A stretch of DNA of 64,000 nucleotides. Origin: JAYPLE01 sp047627515 (GTDB taxonomy: Bacteria > Bacteroidota > Bacteroidia > Cytophagales > Cyclobacteriaceae). Made by a program: the position numbers and the translations under genes. Positions 9,379 to 17,566 of the stretch are shown one piece after another. The notes below the pieces were generated by a model. It was not told the origin of the DNA and ran no database searches. It worked only from the letters and a program-made list of their open reading frames with translations. The first letter of the stretch is position 1; every line of letters starts with the position of its first letter. The stretch covers positions 1 to 64,000 of the forward strand of contig JBLHTU010000001.1 in NCBI GenBank assembly GCA_047627515.1. The letters run 5' to 3'.

Positions 9379-10274
9379 TGCTTCTTTCTGTTGTCATTTG
9401 TAGCTACAACAGGGAGCAGTACCTCCTCACTTGCCTAGAGCATTTAGCGGATCAGACTGCGGATCCAGAATTATTTGAGCTAGTGATTGTCAACAACAAT
9501 AGTCCAGATAACACGCATATATTATGTGAGAATTTCATTAGCAAGCATCCGCATCTATCTGTAAACTATTCCATTGAAAAGCAGCAGGGACATACATATG
9601 CTAGGAACCGAGGAATTGTAGAGAGTCAGTCTGATCTCATTTCATTTCTTGATGACGATGCTTTTGTGGATCGAGGGTATGTTATGGCAGTGATCAAAGC
9701 TTTTGAGAACCAAAGCACAATGGCAATTGGCGGAAAAATAGATCCTATATACGAAGATGGCGAAGCACCGAAATGGATGTCCCGCTACTTACTTCCACTT
9801 GTATCAGCGCTTGATCTTGGCGACAAGAAAAGCGTTTTTAAAGGAACCAAACATCCCATCGGAGCAAATATGGCGTTCAGAAGTCACGTCTTTGAAACGC
9901 TCGGCCAATTTGATGTACTTCTAGGCAGAAGAGGTACTGACGGCTTGGAGGGTGGTGATGAAAAAGAGCTGTTCAGTCGCATGAAATTGAGTAAGATGGA
10001 AATTATCTACGAGCCAACTGTCTACACAAAGCATATCATAGGGTCTCATAGAACCACTGAGCAGTATGTCAAAGGACTAGCCATTGGTGTAGGATCCAGT
10101 GAAAAGAAAAGATTGTCTGGCTTACCCTTTCTAGTAAAATGGATGGCAGAGTTGATGAAAAGCGCAGGATCTTTATTACTTTTTGTTATCTATAGCTGTA
10201 AAGGCCAGTTTTCAGCTGCTTGGATGCTACTAAAATTTAGATATTGGGTTTTTCAAGGTCTATTGAAAAAATGA
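9378..10274 (+). CDS. Glycosyltransferase family 2
   Basis: GT-A fold glycosyltransferase that adds a sugar to the growing glycan. The nucleotide-sugar site is seen in SVVICSYNR at the N-terminus and the D92-D93-D94 cluster in FLDDDAF, which binds the metal. A GGDEKELF stretch (about 193-200) matches the acidic ED-type catalytic region. A hydrophobic tail near residues 260-275 suggests membrane association. The length is 298 aa. The start overlaps the stop of the YfhO gene, and its TGA overlaps the ATG of the next gene, so it is tightly coupled on both sides. Donor and acceptor are unknown. Confidence 0.9.
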   Translation: MLLSVVICSYNREQYLLTCLEHLADQTADPELFELVIVNNNSPDNTHILCENFISKHPHLSVNYSIEKQQGHTYARNRGIVESQSDLISFLDDDAFVDRGYVMAVIKAFENQSTMAIGGKIDPIYEDGEAPKWMSRYLLPLVSALDLGDKKSVFKGTKHPIGANMAFRSHVFETLGQFDVLLGRRGTDGLEGGDEKELFSRMKLSKMEIIYEPTVYTKHIIGSHRTTEQYVKGLAIGVGSSEKKRLSGLPFLVKWMAELMKSAGSLLLFVIYSCKGQFSAAWMLLKFRYWVFQGLLKK

Positions 10275-11197
10275 ACAAACAGCAACTCATCATTTCGGTT
10301 AGAGATTTTATCCAGAAAATTGGGCAAACGGTCATTACATTGCTCAGGGTGTTGACCTTGAGTACGTGGGGATTACCCAGAATCAACAAAGAAAAACCTG
10401 ATCAAAATCTGATCATTTTGGGGAATGGCCCCTCTTTAAATGAACTACTCAAAAAGCATAAAATAGCACTGGAATCCACTCCGAAATTAGCAGTTAATTT
10501 TTTTGCAAGAACTGATGAATACATCATCTTAAAACCTGAGTACTATGTAATCATATCTCCAGAGTATTTTCGACACGAAAGTAAAAAAGAGTGGGCGCAA
10601 GATCGAAATCACACTTTACAAACAATTGCCGATAAGACCACTTGGCCTATGATGCTCTTATTACCTAATGTTGCGAAAAATCATCCTCTGATAAAGAGTT
10701 ATTTTGGAAACCATTCTTCAATTCAAATTCGTTACATCAATACAACTCCAGTCGAGGGATTCAGATGGATTAGGCATTCGCTGCATACAGCTAATCTTGG
10801 AATTCCTAGACCGCATAACGTCCTAATCCCATCGATATGGTTTGCAATAAAGTCTGGCTTCAAAACCGTATATTTATTCGGAGCAGACCACAGTTGGTTA
10901 AAGGATATCTGGGTCAGCGACCATAATGAAGTTCTTCTTAGTCAAAAACACTTCTACGATAACCAAACAACCAAGGAGAAGTCAGATAAAAACAAACCAA
11001 CGCCTCAGCCGATGTACCATGGAACGAGTGCAAGAACACGACGCTTACATGAAGTTTTACATAAATTTATGATCTCTTTCGAAGCCTATTGGTCTTTACG
11101 AGATTATGCGGAATCGCAAGGCATACAGGTGATTAATATGACACCTGATTCCTATATTGACGCTTTTGCGCGAAAAAGTACATTCGATGAAAAATGA
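10271..11197 (+). CDS. GT42/DUF115-like protein, candidate nonulosonate (sialyl) transferase
   Basis: The 308-aa protein is not recognised by a strong signature, but its layout resembles Campylobacter sialyltransferases of family GT42 and the related DUF115/MptE-like proteins. LIILGNGPSL at residues 47-56 matches the N-terminal nucleotide loop (AGNGPSL in CstII). FAIKSGFKTVYLFGADHSW (191-209) aligns with the segment ending in the SGID turn. H250 in MYHGTSARTR lies where GT42 has its general-base histidine, and VINMTPDSYIDAF (287-299) mirrors the C-terminal strand. The start is the ATG overlapping the previous stop (ATGA). Gene context with NeuB and SpsF supports the idea, but activity is inference. 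Confidence 0.6.
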   Translation: MNKQQLIISVRDFIQKIGQTVITLLRVLTLSTWGLPRINKEKPDQNLIILGNGPSLNELLKKHKIALESTPKLAVNFFARTDEYIILKPEYYVIISPEYFRHESKKEWAQDRNHTLQTIADKTTWPMMLLLPNVAKNHPLIKSYFGNHSSIQIRYINTTPVEGFRWIRHSLHTANLGIPRPHNVLIPSIWFAIKSGFKTVYLFGADHSWLKDIWVSDHNEVLLSQKHFYDNQTTKEKSDKNKPTPQPMYHGTSARTRRLHEVLHKFMISFEAYWSLRDYAESQGIQVINMTPDSYIDAFARKSTFDEK

Positions 11198-11738
11198 ACA
11201 ACTGAGGAAGCACTTGAAAAAGACCTTGCGTTCAAGGTTTAGATACTGGCATTTGCGAAGTAGTATTGGCAAAGCTGGGGATAATATTTATGTAGATAAA
11301 AATGTCGAAATTCAACGCTACCCAAGGAATGTATCAATAGGATCAGATGCTGTTCTCAAGGAAGGAGCTCGCATATGTGCTTGTAATGAAACAGCCGAAA
11401 TCCTAATTGGCAAAAACACTACTGTAGGCTTCCATACTTTCATATTTTCCTCAGAACACATATCGATTGGTGACAATTGTCTGATCGCTCCATTTGTGTA
11501 TGTAGTAGATAGCGATCATACTATTGATGTTGGAACCTTGATCAATCAACAAGCAAATAGTACTAAACCGATCAAGATTGGTAATGATGTCTGGCTAGGT
11601 ACAGGTTGCAAAATCCTAAAGGGTGTTACAATTGGAAACGGTGCAGTGGTCGCAGCTGGTGCAGTAGTAACTTCAGATATAGGACCAAACGAGATCTTTG
11701 GTGGCATTCCCGCAAAAAAAATCAGCGAAAGAAATTGA
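11187..11738 (+). CDS. Left-handed beta-helix (hexapeptide) acyltransferase, Maa/NodL/CysE-like
   Basis: Hexapeptide-repeat acyltransferase, likely O- or N-acetylating a sugar of the glycan with acetyl-CoA. The hexapeptide pattern runs from about residue 45 (VSIGSDAVLKEGARI) to the C-terminus. DSDHTIDVG (about 108-116) carries the histidine used as general base in the family, and the usual end GGIPAKKISE is present. I chose the ATG at 11187 (183 aa), 11 bp inside the previous gene. The upstream in-frame start at 11157 would run deep into that gene. Which sugar position it modifies is unknown. It could make the acetamido group of a nonulosonic acid precursor. Confidence 0.85.
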   Translation: MKNEQLRKHLKKTLRSRFRYWHLRSSIGKAGDNIYVDKNVEIQRYPRNVSIGSDAVLKEGARICACNETAEILIGKNTTVGFHTFIFSSEHISIGDNCLIAPFVYVVDSDHTIDVGTLINQQANSTKPIKIGNDVWLGTGCKILKGVTIGNGAVVAAGAVVTSDIGPNEIFGGIPAKKISERN

Positions 11739-12424
11739 AAATTGGACTCATTGTTATCTGCAGATATAGCTCTAGCAGGCTGCCTGGTAAAATCCTTAAA
11801 TCACTAGCGGGAAAACCTTTACTTCAGTATATCATAGAACGGTTATCTGCCAGCAAATCAGCGACCGACATAATTATCGCTACTTCATCTTTGGTCAGCG
11901 ATGACCCGATTGCTGCATTTGCTATTGCGCGCAATCTGCAACTCTATCGTGGGAGTTTAGAAAATGTAAGTGAACGATTTTTAAGATGCGCCGAAACCTT
12001 TAACCTTGACTATGCTGTTCGAGTAAATGGTGACAATGTCTTTGTGGATCCTGACTTGATTGATCAGGCAATAGATATTGCAATAGCAGATGATCTCGAT
12101 TTTGTAAGTAATGTAAAAGACAGAACCTACCCTACCGGAATGAGTGTAGAAGTGGTCAAAAAAGACTACTATGCAAAAATGATAAAGCAGTTTGATACAG
12201 CCGATTACAAAGAACATGTGACTTTATTTTTCTATCACAACCAAGAGTCGGGTAAAATGCGCTTTTTTCGCAATAACGAATTAATGGAAGCTCAAGGACA
12301 AAAATTAGCTGTCGATACAGAAGCTGATTTTATTATTGCGGAGAAGATTATTGAAAGCATGAAGAAAGATCATCTCTCCTATGATTGGAAAGACATAGTT
12401 AAACTTAAGTTGCTACATGAATAA
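11735..12424 (+). CDS. SpsF-type cytidylyltransferase (nonulosonate activation)
   Basis: Nucleotidyltransferase of the SpsF/CMP-sugar synthetase group, expected to form a CMP-activated nonulosonic acid. The nucleotide loop CRYSSSRLPGK (residues 9-19) is intact, NGDNVFVDPDLID holds the metal-binding acidic residues, and LAVDTEADF gives the second conserved Asp set. The start is a TTG at 11735 that overlaps the previous TGA (TTGA), giving 229 aa. Extending upstream would translate the previous gene out of frame. The pairing of an SpsF next to a NeuB/SpsE mirrors the Bacillus subtilis sps operon. The exact sugar is not known. Confidence 0.83.
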   Translation: MKIGLIVICRYSSSRLPGKILKSLAGKPLLQYIIERLSASKSATDIIIATSSLVSDDPIAAFAIARNLQLYRGSLENVSERFLRCAETFNLDYAVRVNGDNVFVDPDLIDQAIDIAIADDLDFVSNVKDRTYPTGMSVEVVKKDYYAKMIKQFDTADYKEHVTLFFYHNQESGKMRFFRNNELMEAQGQKLAVDTEADFIIAEKIIESMKKDHLSYDWKDIVKLKLLHE

Positions 12425-13427
12425 GTTTTGGAAAGGGAAACATGGCCCGATGCTCATTGCGGAAATCGGCGGAAATCATGAAGGTAATTTTGAATACGCT
12501 AAGCGACTGACAGAATTAGCAATCGCTTCAAATGTGGACTATGTTAAATTTCAAATTTACACAGGCGACGGACTGGTGAATGCTGTAGAAGGACCAGTAC
12601 GCAATGAACACTTTAAAAAATTTGAGCTGGAGCCACAGCAACACATTGATCTCGCTAAAATGTGTAAAGATGCAGGTATCGGTTACTTGGCTTCCGTGTG
12701 GATACCCGAAGCGATTGATTGGGTAGATCCATACAGTGATTTTTACAAGATAGGTAGTGGAGACCTTACCGCTTATCAGATGATCAAAACACTAGCAAAG
12801 ACGAAGAAACCAATTTTATTATCTACTGGCTTAGCTAAAGAAGCGGAGGTATTAGACACAATTGACTTTATTAGAAAGTGTGATGCAGTCTATCAGAATG
12901 ATCAAATGATAGGCATCTTACAATGTACCAGTATGTACCCTATTCCACCGGAAGACGCAAACTTGTCTGTAATAACTCGATTGAAAGAACTTACCGGTTG
13001 CTGCGTTGGCTATTCAGACCATACTGAAGGGATGAAAGCATTAATCACATCGGTCGCAATGGGAGCTGATATGCTTGAATTCCATTTCACAGATGATCGA
13101 GCAGGTAAGACTTTTAGAGACCACAAGGTTTCACTGACAAAAGACGAAGTGCAAGTTTTAATCTCAGAGATAGATTTTATAAATAAATTGAAGGGGGATC
13201 AGAATAAACAACCACTACCTGTGGAGGGAGATCACCTTACATCGTTTCGCAGAGCGCTGTACCCTAGTCGAGATTTGCCTGCTGGAACAAAACTTACAGA
13301 GCTAGATCTTGTCTCTATGCGTCCAAATCATGGCATCTCGGCCTCATTTTATGAAGAGCTCTTAGGGCGCACTACAAATCAAGAACTCATGAAACATCAA
13401 AAACTCACATTAGAAATGTTTGATTGA
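12417..13427 (+). CDS. NeuB-type nonulosonic acid synthase
   Basis: Condenses phosphoenolpyruvate with an N-acetylated (or plain) hexose to form a sialic, legionaminic, pseudaminic or KDN-type acid. The TIM-barrel domain covers residues 1-270 and a C-terminal SAF/antifreeze-like domain about 278-336. Catalytic positions are kept: E16 in AEIGGNH, K111 in KIGSGDL, the metal histidines H202 (YSDHTEG) and H223 (LEFHFT), and R302 in MRPNHGI, the SAF arginine that reaches into the partner active site. It overlaps spsF by 8 bp. The sub-type (NeuB, LegI, PseI or KDN synthase) is not decidable by eye, so no gene symbol is given. Confidence 0.92.
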   Translation: MNKFWKGKHGPMLIAEIGGNHEGNFEYAKRLTELAIASNVDYVKFQIYTGDGLVNAVEGPVRNEHFKKFELEPQQHIDLAKMCKDAGIGYLASVWIPEAIDWVDPYSDFYKIGSGDLTAYQMIKTLAKTKKPILLSTGLAKEAEVLDTIDFIRKCDAVYQNDQMIGILQCTSMYPIPPEDANLSVITRLKELTGCCVGYSDHTEGMKALITSVAMGADMLEFHFTDDRAGKTFRDHKVSLTKDEVQVLISEIDFINKLKGDQNKQPLPVEGDHLTSFRRALYPSRDLPAGTKLTELDLVSMRPNHGISASFYEELLGRTTNQELMKHQKLTLEMFD

Positions 13428-13429
13428 GT

Positions 13430-14059
13430 ATGCAAAGACTTTTCCAATATTACCTAACAACTTTTAGACCCTCATGGATGGCATTTTTGACCAAGATGGT
13501 TTACAGTGGCAAAAACCTCACATTCGGCAAAAACTTTAAGTGCGATGGTGTTCCAAGAATTCTAATAGATAAAACTGCCCAGATAAGTTTTGGCGATGAT
13601 GTCTACCTCCGGAGAAACGTAGAGGTGCGAGCGCACAAGAATGCCAATATCCAGATTGGAGATCAGGTGAGAATTGATCGATCGGTTAGAATACTAGGCA
13701 CAAACAAAGCCACTCTCACAATTGGGAATGGAGTACGTATCGGTTTAAATACGGTCTTAAATGGTGGCGATAGCATATCGATTGGGGAGAATGTTCTGAT
13801 CTCTGGATATGTCTATTTGCAAACTAGTATGCATCAGCATCAGGTTGGAACAGATATAAATCGCCAAGGCTATGATCACAAAGAGATCAAACTTGGAAAA
13901 GATGTATGGATTGGTACTCATGTAACCGTCATGCCTGGAGTGAAATTGGCCGCAGGTACGGTGGTTGGAAGTAACGCAGTGGTAACAAAATCCTCCACTA
14001 TCGAAAACCTAATACTAACTGGGATTCCAGCTAAGCCCACAAAGTCAAGAGAAGTATGA
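13430..14059 (+). CDS. Hexapeptide-repeat acyltransferase
   Basis: Second left-handed beta-helix acyltransferase of the operon (209 aa), probably decorating the glycan or its nonulosonic acid. Repeats start near residue 35, for example INIGD-type turns such as IQIGDQVRIDRSVRI and LTIGNGVRIGLNTVL. The region LQTSMHQHQVG contains the likely catalytic histidines, and the chain ends with the usual LTGIPAKP. The ATG at 13430 is preferred; a TTG at 13424 overlapping the NeuB stop is also possible and adds two residues. It shares an ATGA overlap with the next gene. Confidence 0.84.
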   Translation: MQRLFQYYLTTFRPSWMAFLTKMVYSGKNLTFGKNFKCDGVPRILIDKTAQISFGDDVYLRRNVEVRAHKNANIQIGDQVRIDRSVRILGTNKATLTIGNGVRIGLNTVLNGGDSISIGENVLISGYVYLQTSMHQHQVGTDINRQGYDHKEIKLGKDVWIGTHVTVMPGVKLAAGTVVGSNAVVTKSSTIENLILTGIPAKPTKSREV

Positions 14060-15429
14060 ATGCACCACTTGTCACCATTTACATCACGAACTACAATTAC
14101 GGCCAATTCATAAAAAAAGCTATTGATAGTGTACTGAATCAGACTTTTCAAGACTTTGAATTAGTAATTATTGACGACGGCTCATCTGATGACTCAAAAG
14201 AAATCATTGAAAGTTATAGTACTCTGCCGCAGGTCAGTATTATCTACCAGCAAAATAAAGGATTGAATGTCACCAATAATGTAGCACTGCGCGTAGCAAA
14301 AGGGACATTTATCATGCGATTAGATGCGGATGATTTTCTCGTACCAACTGCCGTTGAAAAAATGACTGCTTTGCTACAATCAAATAATGATTTAGGACTT
14401 GTGTTTCCAGATTACTACTATGCTGATGAAGAGGGTGCTATTATAGGAGAAGAGAAAAGACATGACTTTGATACAGAAGTCACCTTGTATGATCAGCCTG
14501 CACATGGAGCTTGCACTTTGATCCGCCGCGAAAATCTGCTCTTCGTTGGTGGATACAATGAAAGCTATAATTGCCAAGACGGTTATGAATTATGGGTTAA
14601 GTTTATTCAGCACTTCAAAGTCTCAAATATCGCTGAGCCCCTATTTTACTATCGACAGCACGGAAGTAATCTGACCAAAAATGAGAACAGAATTCTTGAG
14701 ACAAGAGCAAAAATTAATGCCAGCTACATTGAAAAAAACAAACATCACACTGATACATTGGCGATTATACCTGTCCGTGGAGGTAGTGGAGACGCTGCAT
14801 TTATTAAACTAGGAAGTCAAACATTACTAGAAAGAAAAATCCGAGTAGCTGAATCAAGCAACCATATTAAGCAAATCGTAGTAACCTCACCCGATAGGAC
14901 AGTAGAACAAATAATTAAGAGTAGCTTCTCTGATAAGCAAGTATTGTTTCATCACAGAGATCAGCACATGGCTAGGCTCAATACGAACCTAAATCCAGTA
15001 ATTGCTGACATCTTAAAGATGAGCGATTTATCGAGAAATAGCTTTCAAGCGGTTGCTCTCCTAATGGTAGAGTATCCATTCATCACTGCGACCAAGATCG
15101 ATGATGCAATCAACACAATGCTGTTATTTGGATCTGACTCTTTGATAGGTGTCAGATCAGACAATTCGGTCTTCTATCAACACCATGGCGACGGCTTACA
15201 TCCCATTCTCAACAGAGATAAATATACCAAGCTAGAACGAGAAGCATTGTTTAAACAAGTTGGCGGCATAAACGTGGTAAAGAAATCCATCTTTGATCAA
15301 AAGAATGAAGTGATCACAGGGAAAATAGGACATATGGTGATTGATCAAATCACCTCACTAGGGATATTTAGTGATTTTGATTTGACCATTGCAAATCATG
15401 TGCTATCTGGTCAATCACTAGCAACTTAG
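14056..15429 (+). CDS. GT2 glycosyltransferase fused to a degenerate NeuA-like cytidylyltransferase domain
   Basis: Two-domain protein of 457 aa. Residues 1-225 form a GT2 domain: TIYITNYNYGQF at the start, the D38-ish aspartate pair in VIIDDGSSDD, and the DxD motif D90-A-D92-D93. Residues about 234-457 resemble CMP-nonulosonate synthetase (NeuA). AIIPVRGGS at 237-244 matches the P-loop-like nucleotide loop, and HIKQIVVTSPD, VALLMVEYPF and NHVL follow the NeuA strand order. The lysine-rich continuation of the loop is replaced by GDAAF, the QPTSP motif by MVEYP (337-341), and the metal-binding DxD near the end by GIFSDFD (436-442). It may therefore bind but not activate a nucleotide sugar. It ends the operon. 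Confidence 0.75.
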   Translation: MNAPLVTIYITNYNYGQFIKKAIDSVLNQTFQDFELVIIDDGSSDDSKEIIESYSTLPQVSIIYQQNKGLNVTNNVALRVAKGTFIMRLDADDFLVPTAVEKMTALLQSNNDLGLVFPDYYYADEEGAIIGEEKRHDFDTEVTLYDQPAHGACTLIRRENLLFVGGYNESYNCQDGYELWVKFIQHFKVSNIAEPLFYYRQHGSNLTKNENRILETRAKINASYIEKNKHHTDTLAIIPVRGGSGDAAFIKLGSQTLLERKIRVAESSNHIKQIVVTSPDRTVEQIIKSSFSDKQVLFHHRDQHMARLNTNLNPVIADILKMSDLSRNSFQAVALLMVEYPFITATKIDDAINTMLLFGSDSLIGVRSDNSVFYQHHGDGLHPILNRDKYTKLEREALFKQVGGINVVKKSIFDQKNEVITGKIGHMVIDQITSLGIFSDFDLTIANHVLSGQSLAT

Positions 15430-15631
15430 CAACCTTGAACCTAGAGATTAAAAAACCACTTCTAAATGATCCCTTTTTTCTGCACAAAACTGCTTATCAG
15501 ATAATTACAAACGATTGTGCAACCAATATTACCAAGGTGCTCCGTCAGGGTTTCTTTTAAGTCAATATTTTACCTTTATTTGCCACAGCAAAGAGACCGT
15601 CAACCCGACCTAAAAAATTGACAGAACTATT
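15430..15631 (+). other. Intergenic leader before pfkA
   Basis: This 202-bp gap follows the glycan operon and holds no open frame that I would call. No clear hairpin terminator is visible after 15429. TACCTTTA at 15571-15578 is a 7-of-8 match to the TAnnTTTG -7 box and could serve pfkA about 55 bp downstream, but no TTG lies at the right distance. Confidence 0.4.
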
Positions 15632-16603
15632 ATGAAGAGTATTGGTGTATTTACATCTGGTGGTGATGCACCAGGCATGAATGCCTGTGTGAGGTCTGTT
15701 GTTAGAAACGCACTATATCTGGGTATCGATGTGTACGGCATTAAGTACGGATACAATGGTATGATTGAAGGTGACATCTATAAAATGAAGTCTTACTCAG
15801 TCAGCAATATTGTACAACGCGGGGGTACCATATTAAAATCAGCCCGAAGTAAGGAATTTATGACCAAAGAAGGTCGGAAAAAAGCTTACGAACAACTGCA
15901 AAAAAGAGGAATAGAAGGATTGATTGCTGTTGGTGGAGATGGGACCTTTACAGGAGCCAATATATTTTTCGAGGAGTATGGAATACCAATCGTCGGCGCA
16001 CCTGGTACAATAGATAATGACTTGTATGGTTCTGACTATACCATAGGCTTTGATACAGCAGTCAATACAGCCCTCGATGCAATAGACAAAATACGCGATA
16101 CTGCGAACTCCCATGATAGGGTCTTTTTCGTAGAAGTCATGGGAAGACATTCTGGGTACATCGCTATACACTGCGGAATAGGCGGTGGTGCGGAGCTTGT
16201 AATGGTACCTGAGACGTCCACGACGATTAACGATGTGATTAATACCTTGAAGGAAGGTCGGGATAGACAAAAGACGTCTTCTCTAGTCATTGTAGCAGAA
16301 GGTGGAGAGCAGGGCAACGCACATCAAATCGCCAATAAAGCAATGAAAGAACTCCCTGATCTAGATATTAGAGTATCGACATTGGGCCATATTCAACGAG
16401 GAGGATCCCCTACTTCATTTGACAGAATACTTGCTTCTAGATTAGGAATGGCGGCAGTCGAAGGATTGATCAACGGAGAGAAAAATGTAATGGTTGGGGT
16501 CATCAATGACAAAATCACCTACACTAGTTTCAAGCTTGCTATCTCTAAATCCAAGCCACTCAATGAAGACCTAATGAGAATGGTCAATATTCTGAGTATC
16601 TAA
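15632..16603 (+). CDS. pfkA: ATP-dependent 6-phosphofructokinase
   Basis: Phosphorylates fructose 6-phosphate in glycolysis. At 323 aa it has the compact bacterial form. The opening GVFTSGGDAPGMNA binds ATP, GGDGTFTGA carries the glycine typical of ATP-using rather than pyrophosphate-using enzymes, and GAPGTIDND holds the catalytic aspartate in the ATP-type context. VEVMGRHSGYIA and HIQRGGSPTSFDR are the substrate and effector-site blocks. It is a single-gene unit. Its stop lies 1 bp from the convergent miaA stop, so no terminator fits between them. Confidence 0.96.
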   Translation: MKSIGVFTSGGDAPGMNACVRSVVRNALYLGIDVYGIKYGYNGMIEGDIYKMKSYSVSNIVQRGGTILKSARSKEFMTKEGRKKAYEQLQKRGIEGLIAVGGDGTFTGANIFFEEYGIPIVGAPGTIDNDLYGSDYTIGFDTAVNTALDAIDKIRDTANSHDRVFFVEVMGRHSGYIAIHCGIGGGAELVMVPETSTTINDVINTLKEGRDRQKTSSLVIVAEGGEQGNAHQIANKAMKELPDLDIRVSTLGHIQRGGSPTSFDRILASRLGMAAVEGLINGEKNVMVGVINDKITYTSFKLAISKSKPLNEDLMRMVNILSI

Positions 16604-16604
16604 G

Positions 16605-17534
16605 TCAAAGCTTTTCAGCCAAAAAATTCTGTACTTCTGCTAACAGTACATGTTGATTATTATTGGTAAACCAGGTAATTGATGGGTCCTTTTTAAACCA
16701 AGTCATCTGTCGTTTGGCATAGCGCCTGCTGTTTCTTTTCAATAACCTTATCGCTTCTTCCTTATCATAAGCTTGATCAAGATAACCGTGAATTTCCTGA
16801 TAACCCACGGTCTGAAGTGCATTCAGATGCCTTTGAGGGTACAACTTCGTTGCTTCCTCAAATAAACCGCGATCAATCATTTGGTCCATTCGGCGATCAA
16901 TTCGCTCAAACAGCAATGACCTATCTAACTCCAAACCAATATTTATGCAATTGAAAGGGCGGTCTTGCACCGACTCTTCTTGTTTCCGATAGTGGCTATA
17001 GGTGTTACCGCTCGAGCGTATGATTTCTAATGCCCGAATTAACCTCATCGGGTTTGCCTGATCTACCACGTCAAAGTAAGCTGGGTCCCTATCTTTCAGT
17101 TCTTGCTGCAAATTTCCAATCCCCTCTGTCTCAAACTGATGATTTAATTCTTGTCGGAAAGAAGAATCAATTCCTGGCATATCATCCATACCTTGCCATA
17201 TGGCTTTACAATACAAGCCTGACCCTCCAACCAGTAATATATTTTTTTGCTTTAGAAATAACTCATCTAACAGCTGTAGTGCATCTCTTTCATACTGACC
17301 TGCATTGTAGGACTCATTAATCGAAAGTGTATCTATGAAATAATGCTTGGCTTTAGACATTTCATCCGTGCTCGGCTTGGCCGTACCGAGCTTCATTTCT
17401 CGATAAAATTGCCGAGAATCAGCAGAGATTATCACAGTTTCTAGTTTTTGCGCAAGCGATACAGCCAACGCGGTCTTGCCAACTGCTGTTGGTCCGACTA
17501 TACTAATCAAGTTAGGCCTATGAGTCTGAATCAC
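16605..17534 (-). CDS. miaA: tRNA dimethylallyltransferase MiaA
   Basis: Adds a dimethylallyl group to N6 of A37 in tRNAs that read codons starting with U. The P-loop GPTAVGKT is at residues 14-21, the DSRQFYREMKLGTAKPS block binds the prenyl donor and tRNA, and VGGSGLYCKAIWQG is also typical. Length, 309 aa, is normal. The start is placed at the ATG at 17534. MiaE, which hydroxylates the same modification, is encoded at 54594-55178. The gene is divergent from the histidine kinase that starts at 17567, so the two share a short promoter region. Confidence 0.96.
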   Translation of the reverse strand: MIQTHRPNLISIVGPTAVGKTALAVSLAQKLETVIISADSRQFYREMKLGTAKPSTDEMSKAKHYFIDTLSINESYNAGQYERDALQLLDELFLKQKNILLVGGSGLYCKAIWQGMDDMPGIDSSFRQELNHQFETEGIGNLQQELKDRDPAYFDVVDQANPMRLIRALEIIRSSGNTYSHYRKQEESVQDRPFNCINIGLELDRSLLFERIDRRMDQMIDRGLFEEATKLYPQRHLNALQTVGYQEIHGYLDQAYDKEEAIRLLKRNSRRYAKRQMTWFKKDPSITWFTNNNQHVLLAEVQNFLAEKL

Positions 17535-17566
17535 TAATCATACATTTATTGCTTAAATTTAATCCA

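Noticed and set aside
14056..15429. Annotating the C-terminal domain as an active CMP-nonulosonate cytidylyltransferase.
   Set aside because: Key motifs of NeuA are missing, and a better conserved SpsF is in the same operon, so activity is not supported.
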